Assembly: GCA_963773635.1 (NCBI GenBank)
Contig: CAVZBW010000005.1
Span: forward strand, 1,364,001 to 1,428,000
Direction: 5' to 3'
DNA: 64,000 nucleotides
Source of the DNA: CAVZBW01 sp963773635
GTDB lineage: Bacteria > Actinomycetota > Acidimicrobiia > Acidimicrobiales > RAAP-2
The notes below the pieces were generated by a model, which was not told the DNA's origin, ran no database searches, and saw only the letters and a list, made by a program, of their open reading frames with translations. Within the stretch, counting starts at the first letter, position 1; each line of letters starts with the position of its first letter. A program made the translations under genes and the position numbers. Below are positions 16,823 to 24,560 of the stretch, piece after piece.

Positions 16823-17549
16823 AGCCACCACCGGGGCAGCCTCCGCGTACCGGCGGCGGGTCGACGGCGCCGACTGGGGGGCGGTCACCGCAGGGCTCGA
16901 CGATCTCGGCGGCGCCCTCCTCCCGCGACTGCTCACCGCCGCCGACGCCCGCGAGCTGATCGGGCTCTACGACCGGGACGAGGCCTTCCGCTCTACGGTC
17001 ACCATGGGGCGACACCGTTTCGGCGAAGGTGAGTACCGCTATCTCGCGGCGCCGCTCCCCGAGGCGGTTGATGAGCTGCGCCACGCGCTCTACCCGCACC
17101 TGCTCCCCATCGCCCGGGACTGGTACACCAAGCTTGGACGACCCACCCCCTGGCCCGACACGCTCGACCAGTGGTTGGACGAGTGCCATCAGGCCGGGCA
17201 GACCAAGCCGACCCCGCTCATCTTGAAGTACGGGCCGGGCGACTGGAACGCGCTGCACCGCGACCTCTACGGCGACCTCGTCTTCCCCCTCCAGGTGGTC
17301 ATCAACCTGACCGAGCCCGGGAAGGACCACACCGGCGGCGAGCTCCTCCTCGTCGAGCAACGCCCGCGGGCTCAGTCCCGGGGGACGTCGACGACGCTCC
17401 CATACCTCCGAGGGATGGTGTTCACCACCCGAGACCGGCCGTTGCGAACGCTGCGGGGCTGGACTGCCGCCCCGGTCCGCCACGGCGTGTCCGTGTTACG
17501 TTCCGGCGAGCGCTACACCCTCGGCATCCTCTTCCACGACGCATCCTGA
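16812..17549 (+). CDS. 2OG-Fe(II) oxygenase, PF09859-like DNA-damage oxygenase
   Basis: The 245-residue protein has the jelly-roll iron/2-oxoglutarate facial triad: HRD in NALHRDLYGD, His in VRHGVS and the 2OG-binding Arg in ERYTLGILF. The stretches LILKYGPGDWN and TGGELLLVEQRPRAQSR match what I know of PF09859, annotated as oxygenases of damaged DNA. Overlap with an alkyltransferase and coupling to a sigma factor support direct reversal of alkylation damage, with an AlkB-like chemistry. The actual substrate (base, nucleotide or protein) is not shown by sequence. Confidence 0.85.
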   Translation: MIAEATTGAASAYRRRVDGADWGAVTAGLDDLGGALLPRLLTAADARELIGLYDRDEAFRSTVTMGRHRFGEGEYRYLAAPLPEAVDELRHALYPHLLPIARDWYTKLGRPTPWPDTLDQWLDECHQAGQTKPTPLILKYGPGDWNALHRDLYGDLVFPLQVVINLTEPGKDHTGGELLLVEQRPRAQSRGTSTTLPYLRGMVFTTRDRPLRTLRGWTAAPVRHGVSVLRSGERYTLGILFHDAS

Positions 17550-17616
17550 TGGCACGGGCGGTGATCCTGAAGAACGTCAGCCATTCGGAGGATGGGCCGG
17601 GCTGCGGGACTTCTCG

Positions 17617-18453
17617 TTGGACGCTGACCTTGAGGACGTGATCGACGGCGTGTTCAGCTTGGACCAGTCTCTGGCCGACGAGTGCCTGGAACGGCTCCGC
17701 CTCCGTTCGCTTGAGACCGCGTCGGATGTGGCATCGCTCATCGAGGCGATGGGGGCGCTCATCCCTCAAGGCACGACGGCAAAGCTGGAAGCTCTGGATC
17801 GAGGCCAGACGCCCTTCGGCGCCCAACCCGCAATCGTGGCCGAGCTGTGGATGGAGCACCCGGCCTGGTCGTGGACCTGCTGGCCGTTGGCGACTCTGGC
17901 GGCGGGACTGGTCAACACGTCGTCGAGCAGTCTCACCGCCGACGTGGTCGCCCTTCGCCGAGTCGATCCAGGAGCGCCAATCGTCGACTTCCATTCGGCC
18001 GTCCTGGTCAGCTCTCGGGACGACACCTGGCTCTGCGATCCCTACTTTGGGATGGGGCCGGTTGACTCCCGAAACGGCGGAGCCGTCCTCCGCCCAGGCG
18101 TTATGGGCGAGGTGCTTCCCGGCGGTGAGGCGCTGGCCGTCCTGGTCGGCATGGCATCGAACGGCTTCCTGCTCCACTACAAGATGGCGGACACGGGCCT
18201 CTCGCCTGCGGACGTCAGCCGGTACTGCGAACTGTCGGCGACCTCCTCCGGCCTCCCGAACCGACGCCGTATGGGTGTGCTGCGTGCCGATGGCCTAGAG
18301 CTCGCACAAGAGACGAAGAACCGGGAGGTGGTGCGCCACCGATGGAACCCGGGCCCACATCGCGTCTGGGGCGACTCGGAGGCTTGGGGTCACCGCGACT
18401 GGGAGGAGGCTACCGAAGCGGTTCTCCGTGACGGGACCAAAGAGTGGTGGTGA
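17617..18453 (+). CDS. Hypothetical protein, arylamine N-acetyltransferase-like
   Basis: The 278-residue protein has no sure family match. A segment WSWTCWPLATLAAGLV followed by DFHSAVLV and WLCDPYFG has the order and spacing of the Cys, His and Asp of arylamine N-acetyltransferases and related transglutaminase-fold enzymes. No signal peptide or membrane segment is seen. It starts at a TTG with no clear ribosome-binding site; the frame is open upstream but overlaps the oxygenase gene. It is immediately downstream of the repair cassette but may be separately expressed. Confidence 0.5.
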   Translation: MDADLEDVIDGVFSLDQSLADECLERLRLRSLETASDVASLIEAMGALIPQGTTAKLEALDRGQTPFGAQPAIVAELWMEHPAWSWTCWPLATLAAGLVNTSSSSLTADVVALRRVDPGAPIVDFHSAVLVSSRDDTWLCDPYFGMGPVDSRNGGAVLRPGVMGEVLPGGEALAVLVGMASNGFLLHYKMADTGLSPADVSRYCELSATSSGLPNRRRMGVLRADGLELAQETKNREVVRHRWNPGPHRVWGDSEAWGHRDWEEATEAVLRDGTKEWW

Positions 18454-18550
18454 GAGGGTCCGAGAAAGCTGCCGAACAACGGGCCCGTTCGAGCCAGCTC
18501 ACAATTCCCTGGGACTCGGTCACGGACCTAGACGCTCGCCGTTCGCGGAG

Positions 18551-19789
18551 TCAGCTAGGAAGGTGAGTCACGGCGGTTGGAATGTTTGGGGGCGAAGACG
18601 GCGCTAACAACGCGCCCACGTGGTTGAAGATCGCCGCCGCGTATTGGCCGCCAGAGGGAGCATCGGGGTTTGCCGTCGTGAAGATGACCACACGGAGCTT
18701 CTGGGCTGGGAGATAGCTGACCAGCCCCGTGTAGCCAATCAACCCGGGTTCGGCGAGATCCCATCCGTTCGACACGACCCCACCCAGGCCGTAGTAGAAG
18801 CTCTGCGTCAATGGCCCCAGTCCCACGGCGTCAGGTGCGAACTGACGAGCGTGTGAGCTGGCAGAGAGCAGCGAGCCCGTACCCAGGGCCTTGGCCCAAC
18901 GTCCCAGATCCGACAGGTCGGAGGTCATGTCCCCGTTGTTGGGTGCCCAGCTGATGGACCAGAAGGTGGAGTCTTGGTAGTCACCTCGCTCGCCGTCGTA
19001 GGCGTGGAGCACCGGAGACGGGATGTACGAGGTCGGCGTCATCTGGGTGTCGCGGAGGCCAAGAGGATCGAGAATGAGCCGTTGGATCTGGAGGGGCACC
19101 GGTGCGCCACCTGCCCGGGCCAGGATCTGACCGAGAATCACGAAGTTCGAGTCGCTGAAGGCCCAGCTGGTGCCCGGGGTGAAGTCCAGCGGCTGACCGG
19201 CGCTGATGGAGATGAGCTCGTTCGGGGTCCACGCCCGGAAGGGGTCAGCATCGAACTCGGCGGTCCATTGGTCGGTGTAGAAGCTCGCATATCCCGAGGT
19301 GCTGTTGGCGAGCATCCCGACCGTCACCTTGCTCGCGTCGGGCAGCGACGGAAACCACTTGGAGACCGGGTCGTCGAGCGAGATCTTTCCCCGGTCCACC
19401 AGCTGCAGCAGCAGCGTGGTCTCGAAGGTTTCGGTGACATTGCCAATCCGGAAATGCATGGAGGTACTGGCTGCAACGCCTGGGTAGGAGGTGCCCAGGG
19501 CACCCGAGATCAACTCGGTGTTCTTGTCCCACACCCCGAAGATCACCGATTTGAGTGAGTACTGCGCCTGGAGCGATCGGACGGTGGCGAGGATCTGTGA
19601 CCCACGGGAATTACCCGTGGCGACGCAGACGTTCGGGGCGACCGCCGTCTGCTGGCTGGCGCATCGAGTCGATCCCGTAGAGGGGCTGGCTCCGGCCGAC
19701 GACGGGTTGGCGAAGGCCGCGCTCATGCAGAGGAGCATCACTGCGCTGAGTAGGGCGATGGTCGTCGTGGCGATGCGTGCCAGTCTCAT
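18551..19789 (-). CDS. Secreted class C beta-lactamase/DD-peptidase-fold protein, probable pseudoenzyme
   Basis: The 412-residue protein has a Sec signal peptide (about residues 1-28) and the fold of class C beta-lactamases and D-Ala-D-Ala carboxypeptidases (RGKISLDDPVSKWFPSLP region). All catalytic motifs are altered: the Ser-x-x-Lys site reads GNVTET, with Asn 117 and Glu 120 in place of Ser and Lys; the Tyr-Ser-Asn site reads FSDSN (211-215); and the His-x-Gly site reads GYTG (352-355). It should therefore be inactive as a serine hydrolase and may bind peptidoglycan or ligands. ATG 19789 has AAGGAGGG upstream. It is divergent from a TetR gene. Confidence 0.85.
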   Translation of the reverse strand: MRLARIATTTIALLSAVMLLCMSAAFANPSSAGASPSTGSTRCASQQTAVAPNVCVATGNSRGSQILATVRSLQAQYSLKSVIFGVWDKNTELISGALGTSYPGVAASTSMHFRIGNVTETFETTLLLQLVDRGKISLDDPVSKWFPSLPDASKVTVGMLANSTSGYASFYTDQWTAEFDADPFRAWTPNELISISAGQPLDFTPGTSWAFSDSNFVILGQILARAGGAPVPLQIQRLILDPLGLRDTQMTPTSYIPSPVLHAYDGERGDYQDSTFWSISWAPNNGDMTSDLSDLGRWAKALGTGSLLSASSHARQFAPDAVGLGPLTQSFYYGLGGVVSNGWDLAEPGLIGYTGLVSYLPAQKLRVVIFTTANPDAPSGGQYAAAIFNHVGALLAPSSPPNIPTAVTHLPS

Positions 19790-19920
19790 GCTCCCTCCTT
19801 ATGGCTTGAGACACTGGGGTTCGAGGTCGGACACGTCCCGACTGCAGCGTCGTCTGAATGCTCGCTATTGCTGGGTGTACCGGCGGGCACACGTCACCGG
19901 ACAGTCCTACCACGTGCAAC

Positions 19921-19951
19921 ATATTGGATCAAGTAGTACTTGATCCAATAT
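19921..19951. promoter_or_regulatory. Perfect 31-bp palindrome, candidate TetR operator
   Basis: The left arm ATATTGGATCAAGTA and right arm TACTTGATCCAATAT are exact reverse complements around a single G at 19936. It lies in the AT-richer gap between the divergent pseudo-peptidase and TetR genes, the standard place for a TetR-family operator. On the minus strand, TTGATC within it is 17 bases from a weak TAGGAC, a possible promoter for the peptidase-like gene. Confidence 0.75.
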
Positions 19952-19965
19952 ACTCAAGCATGAAT

Positions 19966-19981
19966 AACACCACCTGGTGTT
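19966..19981. promoter_or_regulatory. 16-bp inverted repeat just upstream of the tetR -10 box
   Basis: AACACCA-CC-TGGTGTT is a perfect dyad with 7-bp arms. It occupies the spacer side of the likely tetR promoter, where a bound repressor would block transcription. It differs in sequence from the 31-bp palindrome, so at most one of the two need be the TetR site. Confidence 0.5.
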
Positions 19982-19983
19982 GC

Positions 19984-19989
19984 TAAAAT
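19984..19989 (+). promoter_or_regulatory. Candidate -10 box of a leaderless tetR transcript
   Basis: TAAAAT ends six bases before GTG 19996, so transcription would begin at or next to the start codon. No Shine-Dalgarno sequence precedes the GTG, in keeping with a leaderless mRNA. Confidence 0.5.
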
Positions 19990-19995
19990 GGGTGG

Positions 19996-20637
19996 GTGCC
20001 GTCGCGGACAGGGCGAACCTCGATGTCGAGATACCACTCGCCCCTTCGGGCTCGGCAGGCCGCGCAGACGCGCCAGACGATCATCGACGCGGCGATCCGG
20101 CTCTTCGGTCGTCAAGGATGGGCCGCCACCACGTTGCCCATGATCGCCAGCGAAGCGGGCACCTCCGTCGACACCATCTACGCCACTTTTGGAACGAAGT
20201 CCGCCCTACTCATGGCGGCCGTCGATGTGGCCATCGTCGGGGATGACGAGGAAGCCGCCATGGTCGATCGCCCGGACTTCGCCGTGCTCGGAAAGGGCAG
20301 AAGAAGTGAACGGTTGCGCGCCGGTGTCGCCTTCACACTGGATGTGTACGAGCGCTCCGTGCCGATTCTCAAGGTCTTGCGGGAAGCCGCGGCCAGTGAT
20401 GCTGCGGCATCGGCACGGTTGGCCCAGTACGACGAGGATCGTCGAGGGGTGGTGATTGCCGGTCTGGCGTTGATCCTGGGGAAGGAGCCACCCGAGTCGC
20501 TTGTGGATGGCATTTGGGCGCTGATCAGTCCCGAGGTCTATTCCCTGCTGATTGACGGAAGGGGCTGGTCAAGGTCCAAGGCCGAGGCATGGCTGACGGA
20601 AATGGCGGCCGCGGCCTTTGGTGTGTCCCTGCGCTAG
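19996..20637 (+). CDS. TetR-family transcriptional regulator
   Basis: The 213-residue protein has an N-terminal TetR helix-turn-helix (RQTIIDAAIRLFGRQGW, then MIASEAGTSVDTIYATFGTK, about 25-70) and a variable all-helical ligand-binding domain. It is divergent from the pseudo-peptidase gene with a perfect 31-bp palindrome and a 16-bp dyad between them, so it probably represses itself and that gene. GTG 19996 directly follows a TAAAAT -10 box. The GH76 gene 17 bases downstream on the same strand may be co-transcribed. The inducer is unknown. Confidence 0.88.
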   Translation: MPSRTGRTSMSRYHSPLRARQAAQTRQTIIDAAIRLFGRQGWAATTLPMIASEAGTSVDTIYATFGTKSALLMAAVDVAIVGDDEEAAMVDRPDFAVLGKGRRSERLRAGVAFTLDVYERSVPILKVLREAAASDAAASARLAQYDEDRRGVVIAGLALILGKEPPESLVDGIWALISPEVYSLLIDGRGWSRSKAEAWLTEMAAAAFGVSLR

Positions 20638-20654
20638 CTCAACCGGGTGGATAG

Positions 20655-22016
20655 GTGCCGCGGGTCCTTGGTGGCCATCGAGCCTCTCCAAGGTTCCGAT
20701 CGGCAAATATCGGCCCTGTGGGCGCCACCGGAAGGGGACGAAGCACAGGGCTCCGGTGGCTCGGAGCCCTAGCCCTGGTCGTGACGTGCCTCGGCGCACT
20801 CGAGGCCATCCCCGGGGTACCGGGCCATGATCGGACGGCCCTCGCCCTCGAGCTCGTGGCGTCGGATGGCCAGGCGGGGGTCAGCAAGCTCTATCCGTTC
20901 CTCCATCCGGGCTCGAGGGAGGGCTGCGCCGACCTCGAAGCAACGTTCGGCGTGGGTAACCATCTCCTCAAGAACACCGAGCTCGGGTTCTACGCCAGCG
21001 TGTGGCCTACCTACCAGGCAATGGCCTACTTCGAGGTCCAATCGCTCCGCCCGGGCGCTTCCCACTGCTCGGCGGATCTCGCCCAGACTCTCGCTGCCGT
21101 CAGCGCCAACGATTGGGCCGATCCGGTGGCCGGCTCTCCCGGGGCCTACGACCAAGGTCCCCGCGCCTTTCACGTGGCCTCGGATTTGCCGAGGGTCGAC
21201 GACAGCCTCTGGATGGGTCTGGCCACGGTCTTCGAGTACGCCCGGACGAAGGACCCCTCGTTGCTCCGACGGGCCCAAGACGTCTTTCGACTGGCCACCG
21301 CCAACTGGGATCCAAAGGCTGGCGGCATCTACTGGGAAGACCACACCTCAAGCGCCCGAGATGACCAGAAGTCGGTGGTCTCGAACGCTCCCGCGGCGCT
21401 CTTGGGCGTTGATCTCTATCGGCTGACCGGTCGGAGGTCCTACCTCGAGTGGAGCGAGCGCATCGTGGGCTGGCTCGAGACCAACCTCGTCGACCCACGG
21501 AGCGGGCTCTACGACGATGGCCTCACCGACCACGCCGGACGGGTGGTTCGCCGTCGAGCGACATACACCTACGACCAGGGCATCGTGATCGGCGTGCTGG
21601 CGGCGCTGGCACAGGTCGACCCTCAGCGATATCCACTGGCGGGCCCGGTCGATCTGGCGCATCGGGCTATGGACTATTTCGGCTCTCGTCGGCACGCCTA
21701 TGGTCTTCCGGGGTTCGACGTCATTTGGGCGGAGAACCTCTTGTCGGTTGCCTGCCTCTACCATCACCGGGCCTTTGACGTGGAGGCCCGGCAAGCGGTG
21801 CGGCTCGCCCTCCGCTCCGAACCCAAAGGAACAAGCGACCTGCTGACGTCGGCCAGCGAGGCGACGCTACAGACCCTTACCCAGCTACCGATAACCGCCC
21901 TCGTTGACCAGTTCTATTCAGTTCCCCTGTCGCCTCAGGGGGTCGGTCCGTCCGGGGGCTCTTGGGAGAAGGCGGTTGGCGTCCGCGTGGACCTCTCCGA
22001 CACCGTGGGCTACTGA
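20655..22016 (+). CDS. Glycoside hydrolase family 76-like (alpha-1,6-mannanase) protein, membrane-anchored or secreted
   Basis: The 453-residue protein has an N-terminal hydrophobic segment (about residues 33-52) acting as signal or anchor, then an (alpha/alpha)6-barrel pattern. The paired acidic residues DDSLWMGL at 182-189 match the catalytic Asp pair of GH76 endo-alpha-1,6-mannanases; GGIYW, SNAPAALL and TYTYDQGIVIG are also family-like. Such enzymes cut mannan backbones in glycolipids or cell-wall polysaccharide. The start is uncertain (GTG 20655 or a GTG about 20 codons later). Possibly co-transcribed with the TetR gene. Confidence 0.78.
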   Translation: MPRVLGGHRASPRFRSANIGPVGATGRGRSTGLRWLGALALVVTCLGALEAIPGVPGHDRTALALELVASDGQAGVSKLYPFLHPGSREGCADLEATFGVGNHLLKNTELGFYASVWPTYQAMAYFEVQSLRPGASHCSADLAQTLAAVSANDWADPVAGSPGAYDQGPRAFHVASDLPRVDDSLWMGLATVFEYARTKDPSLLRRAQDVFRLATANWDPKAGGIYWEDHTSSARDDQKSVVSNAPAALLGVDLYRLTGRRSYLEWSERIVGWLETNLVDPRSGLYDDGLTDHAGRVVRRRATYTYDQGIVIGVLAALAQVDPQRYPLAGPVDLAHRAMDYFGSRRHAYGLPGFDVIWAENLLSVACLYHHRAFDVEARQAVRLALRSEPKGTSDLLTSASEATLQTLTQLPITALVDQFYSVPLSPQGVGPSGGSWEKAVGVRVDLSDTVGY

Positions 22017-22056
22017 CAAGTTCAATGGGTCCCTACGGGGCCTCGGCGGCAGTGCC

Positions 22057-23214
22057 TCAGCGGGCGTGGGGCATGCAGAGCTCGTCGTACTCCGCGATGA
22101 CGATCTCTCCGGCGTCCGGGCCGCAGGCCGGGCACTGGGGGTCGCGGCGAACCTTGAACGTCCGGAACGACTCCTCCAGAGCGTCGTACGCGAGGAGCCG
22201 CCCGATCAGGGGATCGCCCAGGTCGAGCAGGACCTTGATGGCCTCGAGGGCCTGGATCGATCCCACGATCCCCGGGAGCACCCCCAGGACACCGGCCTCC
22301 GCGCACGACGGAGCGAGCTCGGCCGGCGGGGGCTCCGGGATCATGCAGCGGTAGCAGGGTCCCTCGTAGGGAGCGAACACGGTCACCTGACCCTCGAAGC
22401 GGAAGATCGAGCCGTGGACCACCGGGATCCGCTTGAGCAACGAGGCGTCGTTCACCAGGTAGCGGGTTGGGAAGTTGTCGGTCCCGTCCACGATGACGTC
22501 GTACCCGTCGATGATGTCGAGGACGTTGTCGGCCCCCAGCCGCACGTCGTAGGTGGCGACGTTCACGTCGGGATTGATGGCCGTGAGCGTCTTCTTGGCC
22601 GAATCGACCTTGCGCTCTCCGACCCGGTCCAGGTTGTGCAGGATCTGGCGCTGGAGGTTGGAGGCGTCGACGACGTCCATGTCGATGATCCCCAGCGTGC
22701 CGACCCCGGCCGCAGCGAGATAGAGGGCCGCCGGCGAGCCGAGGCCCCCGGCGCCGAGCAGGAGCACCTTGGAATCGAGCAGCTTCTGCTGGCCCTTGGC
22801 GCCGACCTCGGGGAGGAGAAGGTGCCGGTGGTACCGGTTGCGCTGCTCCGGCGTGAGCACCCGCGGTGCGGCCCACGGGCGGCCCTCGTCCTTCCAGCGG
22901 TTGAAGCCGCCGATCATCGAGGTCACGTTGGAGTACCCCAGGTCGCCCAGCGTGCGGGCCGCGAATGCAGACCGGCTGCCGGCTGCGCAGTAGACCACCA
23001 CCGGAGCCTCCTTGTCCGGGATCCGGCCCTCGACCTGAAACTCGAGGAATCCCCGGGGCACGTGGACGGCCTCGGGCAGGGCGCCCTGCTCGTACTCGTC
23101 GGCCTCGCGAACGTCCAGGTAGACGGCGCGACCCTGCATCGCCTCGGCGGCGGCGGGGTCGATCTCCTCGATGGACGACTTGGCGTTGCTCAGCAGTTCT
23201 CTCGTTGTGGCCAC
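22057..23214 (-). CDS. Rhodanese-ThiF/MoeB adenylyltransferase-sulfurtransferase
   Basis: The protein (about 385 residues) has an N-terminal rhodanese domain with active-site Cys 76 in YCAAGSRS, followed by a ThiF/MoeB E1-like domain with the ATP motif GAGGLGS (154-160), a conserved PSCAEAG Cys and zinc pairs CYRC and CPAC. It should adenylate and thiolate the C-terminal Gly-Gly of a ubiquitin-like sulfur carrier such as MoaD, ThiS or CysO. The domain order is the reverse of MoeZ/MOCS3, where rhodanese is C-terminal. Tandem GTGs at 23217 and 23214 follow GGGAGGT; the second has better spacing. Confidence 0.88.
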   Translation of the reverse strand: MATTRELLSNAKSSIEEIDPAAAEAMQGRAVYLDVREADEYEQGALPEAVHVPRGFLEFQVEGRIPDKEAPVVVYCAAGSRSAFAARTLGDLGYSNVTSMIGGFNRWKDEGRPWAAPRVLTPEQRNRYHRHLLLPEVGAKGQQKLLDSKVLLLGAGGLGSPAALYLAAAGVGTLGIIDMDVVDASNLQRQILHNLDRVGERKVDSAKKTLTAINPDVNVATYDVRLGADNVLDIIDGYDVIVDGTDNFPTRYLVNDASLLKRIPVVHGSIFRFEGQVTVFAPYEGPCYRCMIPEPPPAELAPSCAEAGVLGVLPGIVGSIQALEAIKVLLDLGDPLIGRLLAYDALEESFRTFKVRRDPQCPACGPDAGEIVIAEYDELCMPHAR

Positions 23215-23317
23215 CACTGACCTCCCGTGATCATCGTGTAAAACCGTACCAGCGGGGTCAAGATTCCCGGGATCCCGGCCCTGCGCCGGGCAGGGTTCCA
23301 AACACGGGGGACGATTC

Positions 23318-23947
23318 GTGGACGTGCACCAAGCGATCCTCAGCCGGCGCATGGTACGAAGCTTCGACCGGGCCCCCGTGGACACCGGGGTCCTCGCGGC
23401 CATTGTGGCCGATGCCACGAGGGCGCCGTCCGCCGGCAACACCGGCGGCACCGCCTGGCTATCGCTGACCGGTCCCGAGGAGACCGCCCGCTACTGGGAC
23501 CACACGACGACCGCCGGGTGGCGGGAGCGATCGCGGAGGTGGCCGGGGCTCTCCCGTGCGCCGGCGATCCTGCTCTCCCTCTGCCGACCCGACGCCTACG
23601 TCCTTCGATACGGCGAACCGGACAAGGCCGGCTCCGGACTCGGGCCCGTCCACCAGGGAGAGGGCGGACCCGAGGCCTGGCCGGTGCCCTACTGGTTTGG
23701 GGACGCCGCCTTCGAGACGATGCTCGTGCTGCTCGGCGTCGTCGAGGCGGGACTGGGCGCCTGCTTCCTCGGCAACTTCCGGGGCGAGGCACCCCTCCTC
23801 GAGAGCCTCGGGGTACCCGACGGGTGGCGCCTCTTTGGCGCGATCGTCATCGGCCACCCCGACGGAGCGGACCATCCCTCCCCGTCGGCCGGACGCCCGC
23901 GCCCGGAATGGCGCCGCATGCACGCCGGTCGCTGGGAAGGCGGCTGA
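23318..23947 (+). CDS. Nitroreductase-family flavoprotein
   Basis: The 209-residue protein shows the nitroreductase fold: MDVHQAILSRRMVRSF at the start binds FMN phosphate, RAPSAGNTGG lies at the dimer interface, and GVVEAGLGACFLGNF is the conserved helix. Proteins of this group reduce nitro compounds, quinones or flavins, and some are ligand-binding homologues. It starts at GTG 23318, about 100 bases from the divergent rhodanese-ThiF gene. The substrate is unknown. Confidence 0.85.
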   Translation: MDVHQAILSRRMVRSFDRAPVDTGVLAAIVADATRAPSAGNTGGTAWLSLTGPEETARYWDHTTTAGWRERSRRWPGLSRAPAILLSLCRPDAYVLRYGEPDKAGSGLGPVHQGEGGPEAWPVPYWFGDAAFETMLVLLGVVEAGLGACFLGNFRGEAPLLESLGVPDGWRLFGAIVIGHPDGADHPSPSAGRPRPEWRRMHAGRWEGG

Positions 23948-23999
23948 CCGCAGCAGTTCCCTCCGGGAAGTGACGGGGTGCGTTACTACCGTGGGAACC

Positions 24000-24560
24000 A
24001 TGTCCCCGACGACGGCCGCACCGATCTTCCCACCGACGGCCGGCGAGGCAACGTCGGAGCGGGTCGACCCGGCGACGCGGGTCCCGGAGCGGGTCCGGGT
24101 CACCCCCTGGATCGACCCGATCGTCGATGCCCACGGGGTGGATCCGCGCTCCGACTATGTGGAGCTCTTCTGGTTGGGCATCCTCGGCCCCTCGGCGACG
24201 TGGTTCCTGCGCCGGCTGGCGGCGGGGCTGGAGGACTCGCCCGACGGCTACGTGCTCGACCTGGATCTGGCCGCCAGATCCCTCGGCCTCTCCCCTCGGC
24301 AGGGGCGCAACTCCCCGTTTGCACGGGTGCTCGGTCGATGCGAGCGCTTCGGCATGATCCGATTCCGAGCGGACGTCCTCGACGCCCGCCGGCGTGTCGC
24401 TCCGGTCCCTCAGCGCCATCTCCAGCGGCTACCCCTGGAGATCCAGCGGGCGCACGAGCGATGGAGGCAAGCCGATCAGGAGGGCACGGCCGAGCCCGGC
24501 TCCCTCAGGAGCTCGAGCAGCGTCCTCGTACCGAACCCAGTGCCTCCCTTGGTGAGGTAG
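24000..24560 (+). CDS. Conserved hypothetical protein, possible winged-helix
   Basis: I do not recognise a named family. The 186-residue protein has a central segment VELFWLGILGPSATWFLRRLA, then DLDLAARSLGLSPRQGRNSPF and RVLGRCERFGMIRFRADVL, which reads like a helix-turn-helix followed by a wing, suggesting nucleic-acid binding. The first 35 residues are low-complexity. ATG 24000 is the first start after the nitroreductase stop. Its 3' end overlaps the convergent pepA gene by 85 bases, unusually long for real genes, so the true end or the pepA end deserves checking. Confidence 0.6.
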   Translation: MSPTTAAPIFPPTAGEATSERVDPATRVPERVRVTPWIDPIVDAHGVDPRSDYVELFWLGILGPSATWFLRRLAAGLEDSPDGYVLDLDLAARSLGLSPRQGRNSPFARVLGRCERFGMIRFRADVLDARRRVAPVPQRHLQRLPLEIQRAHERWRQADQEGTAEPGSLRSSSSVLVPNPVPPLVR

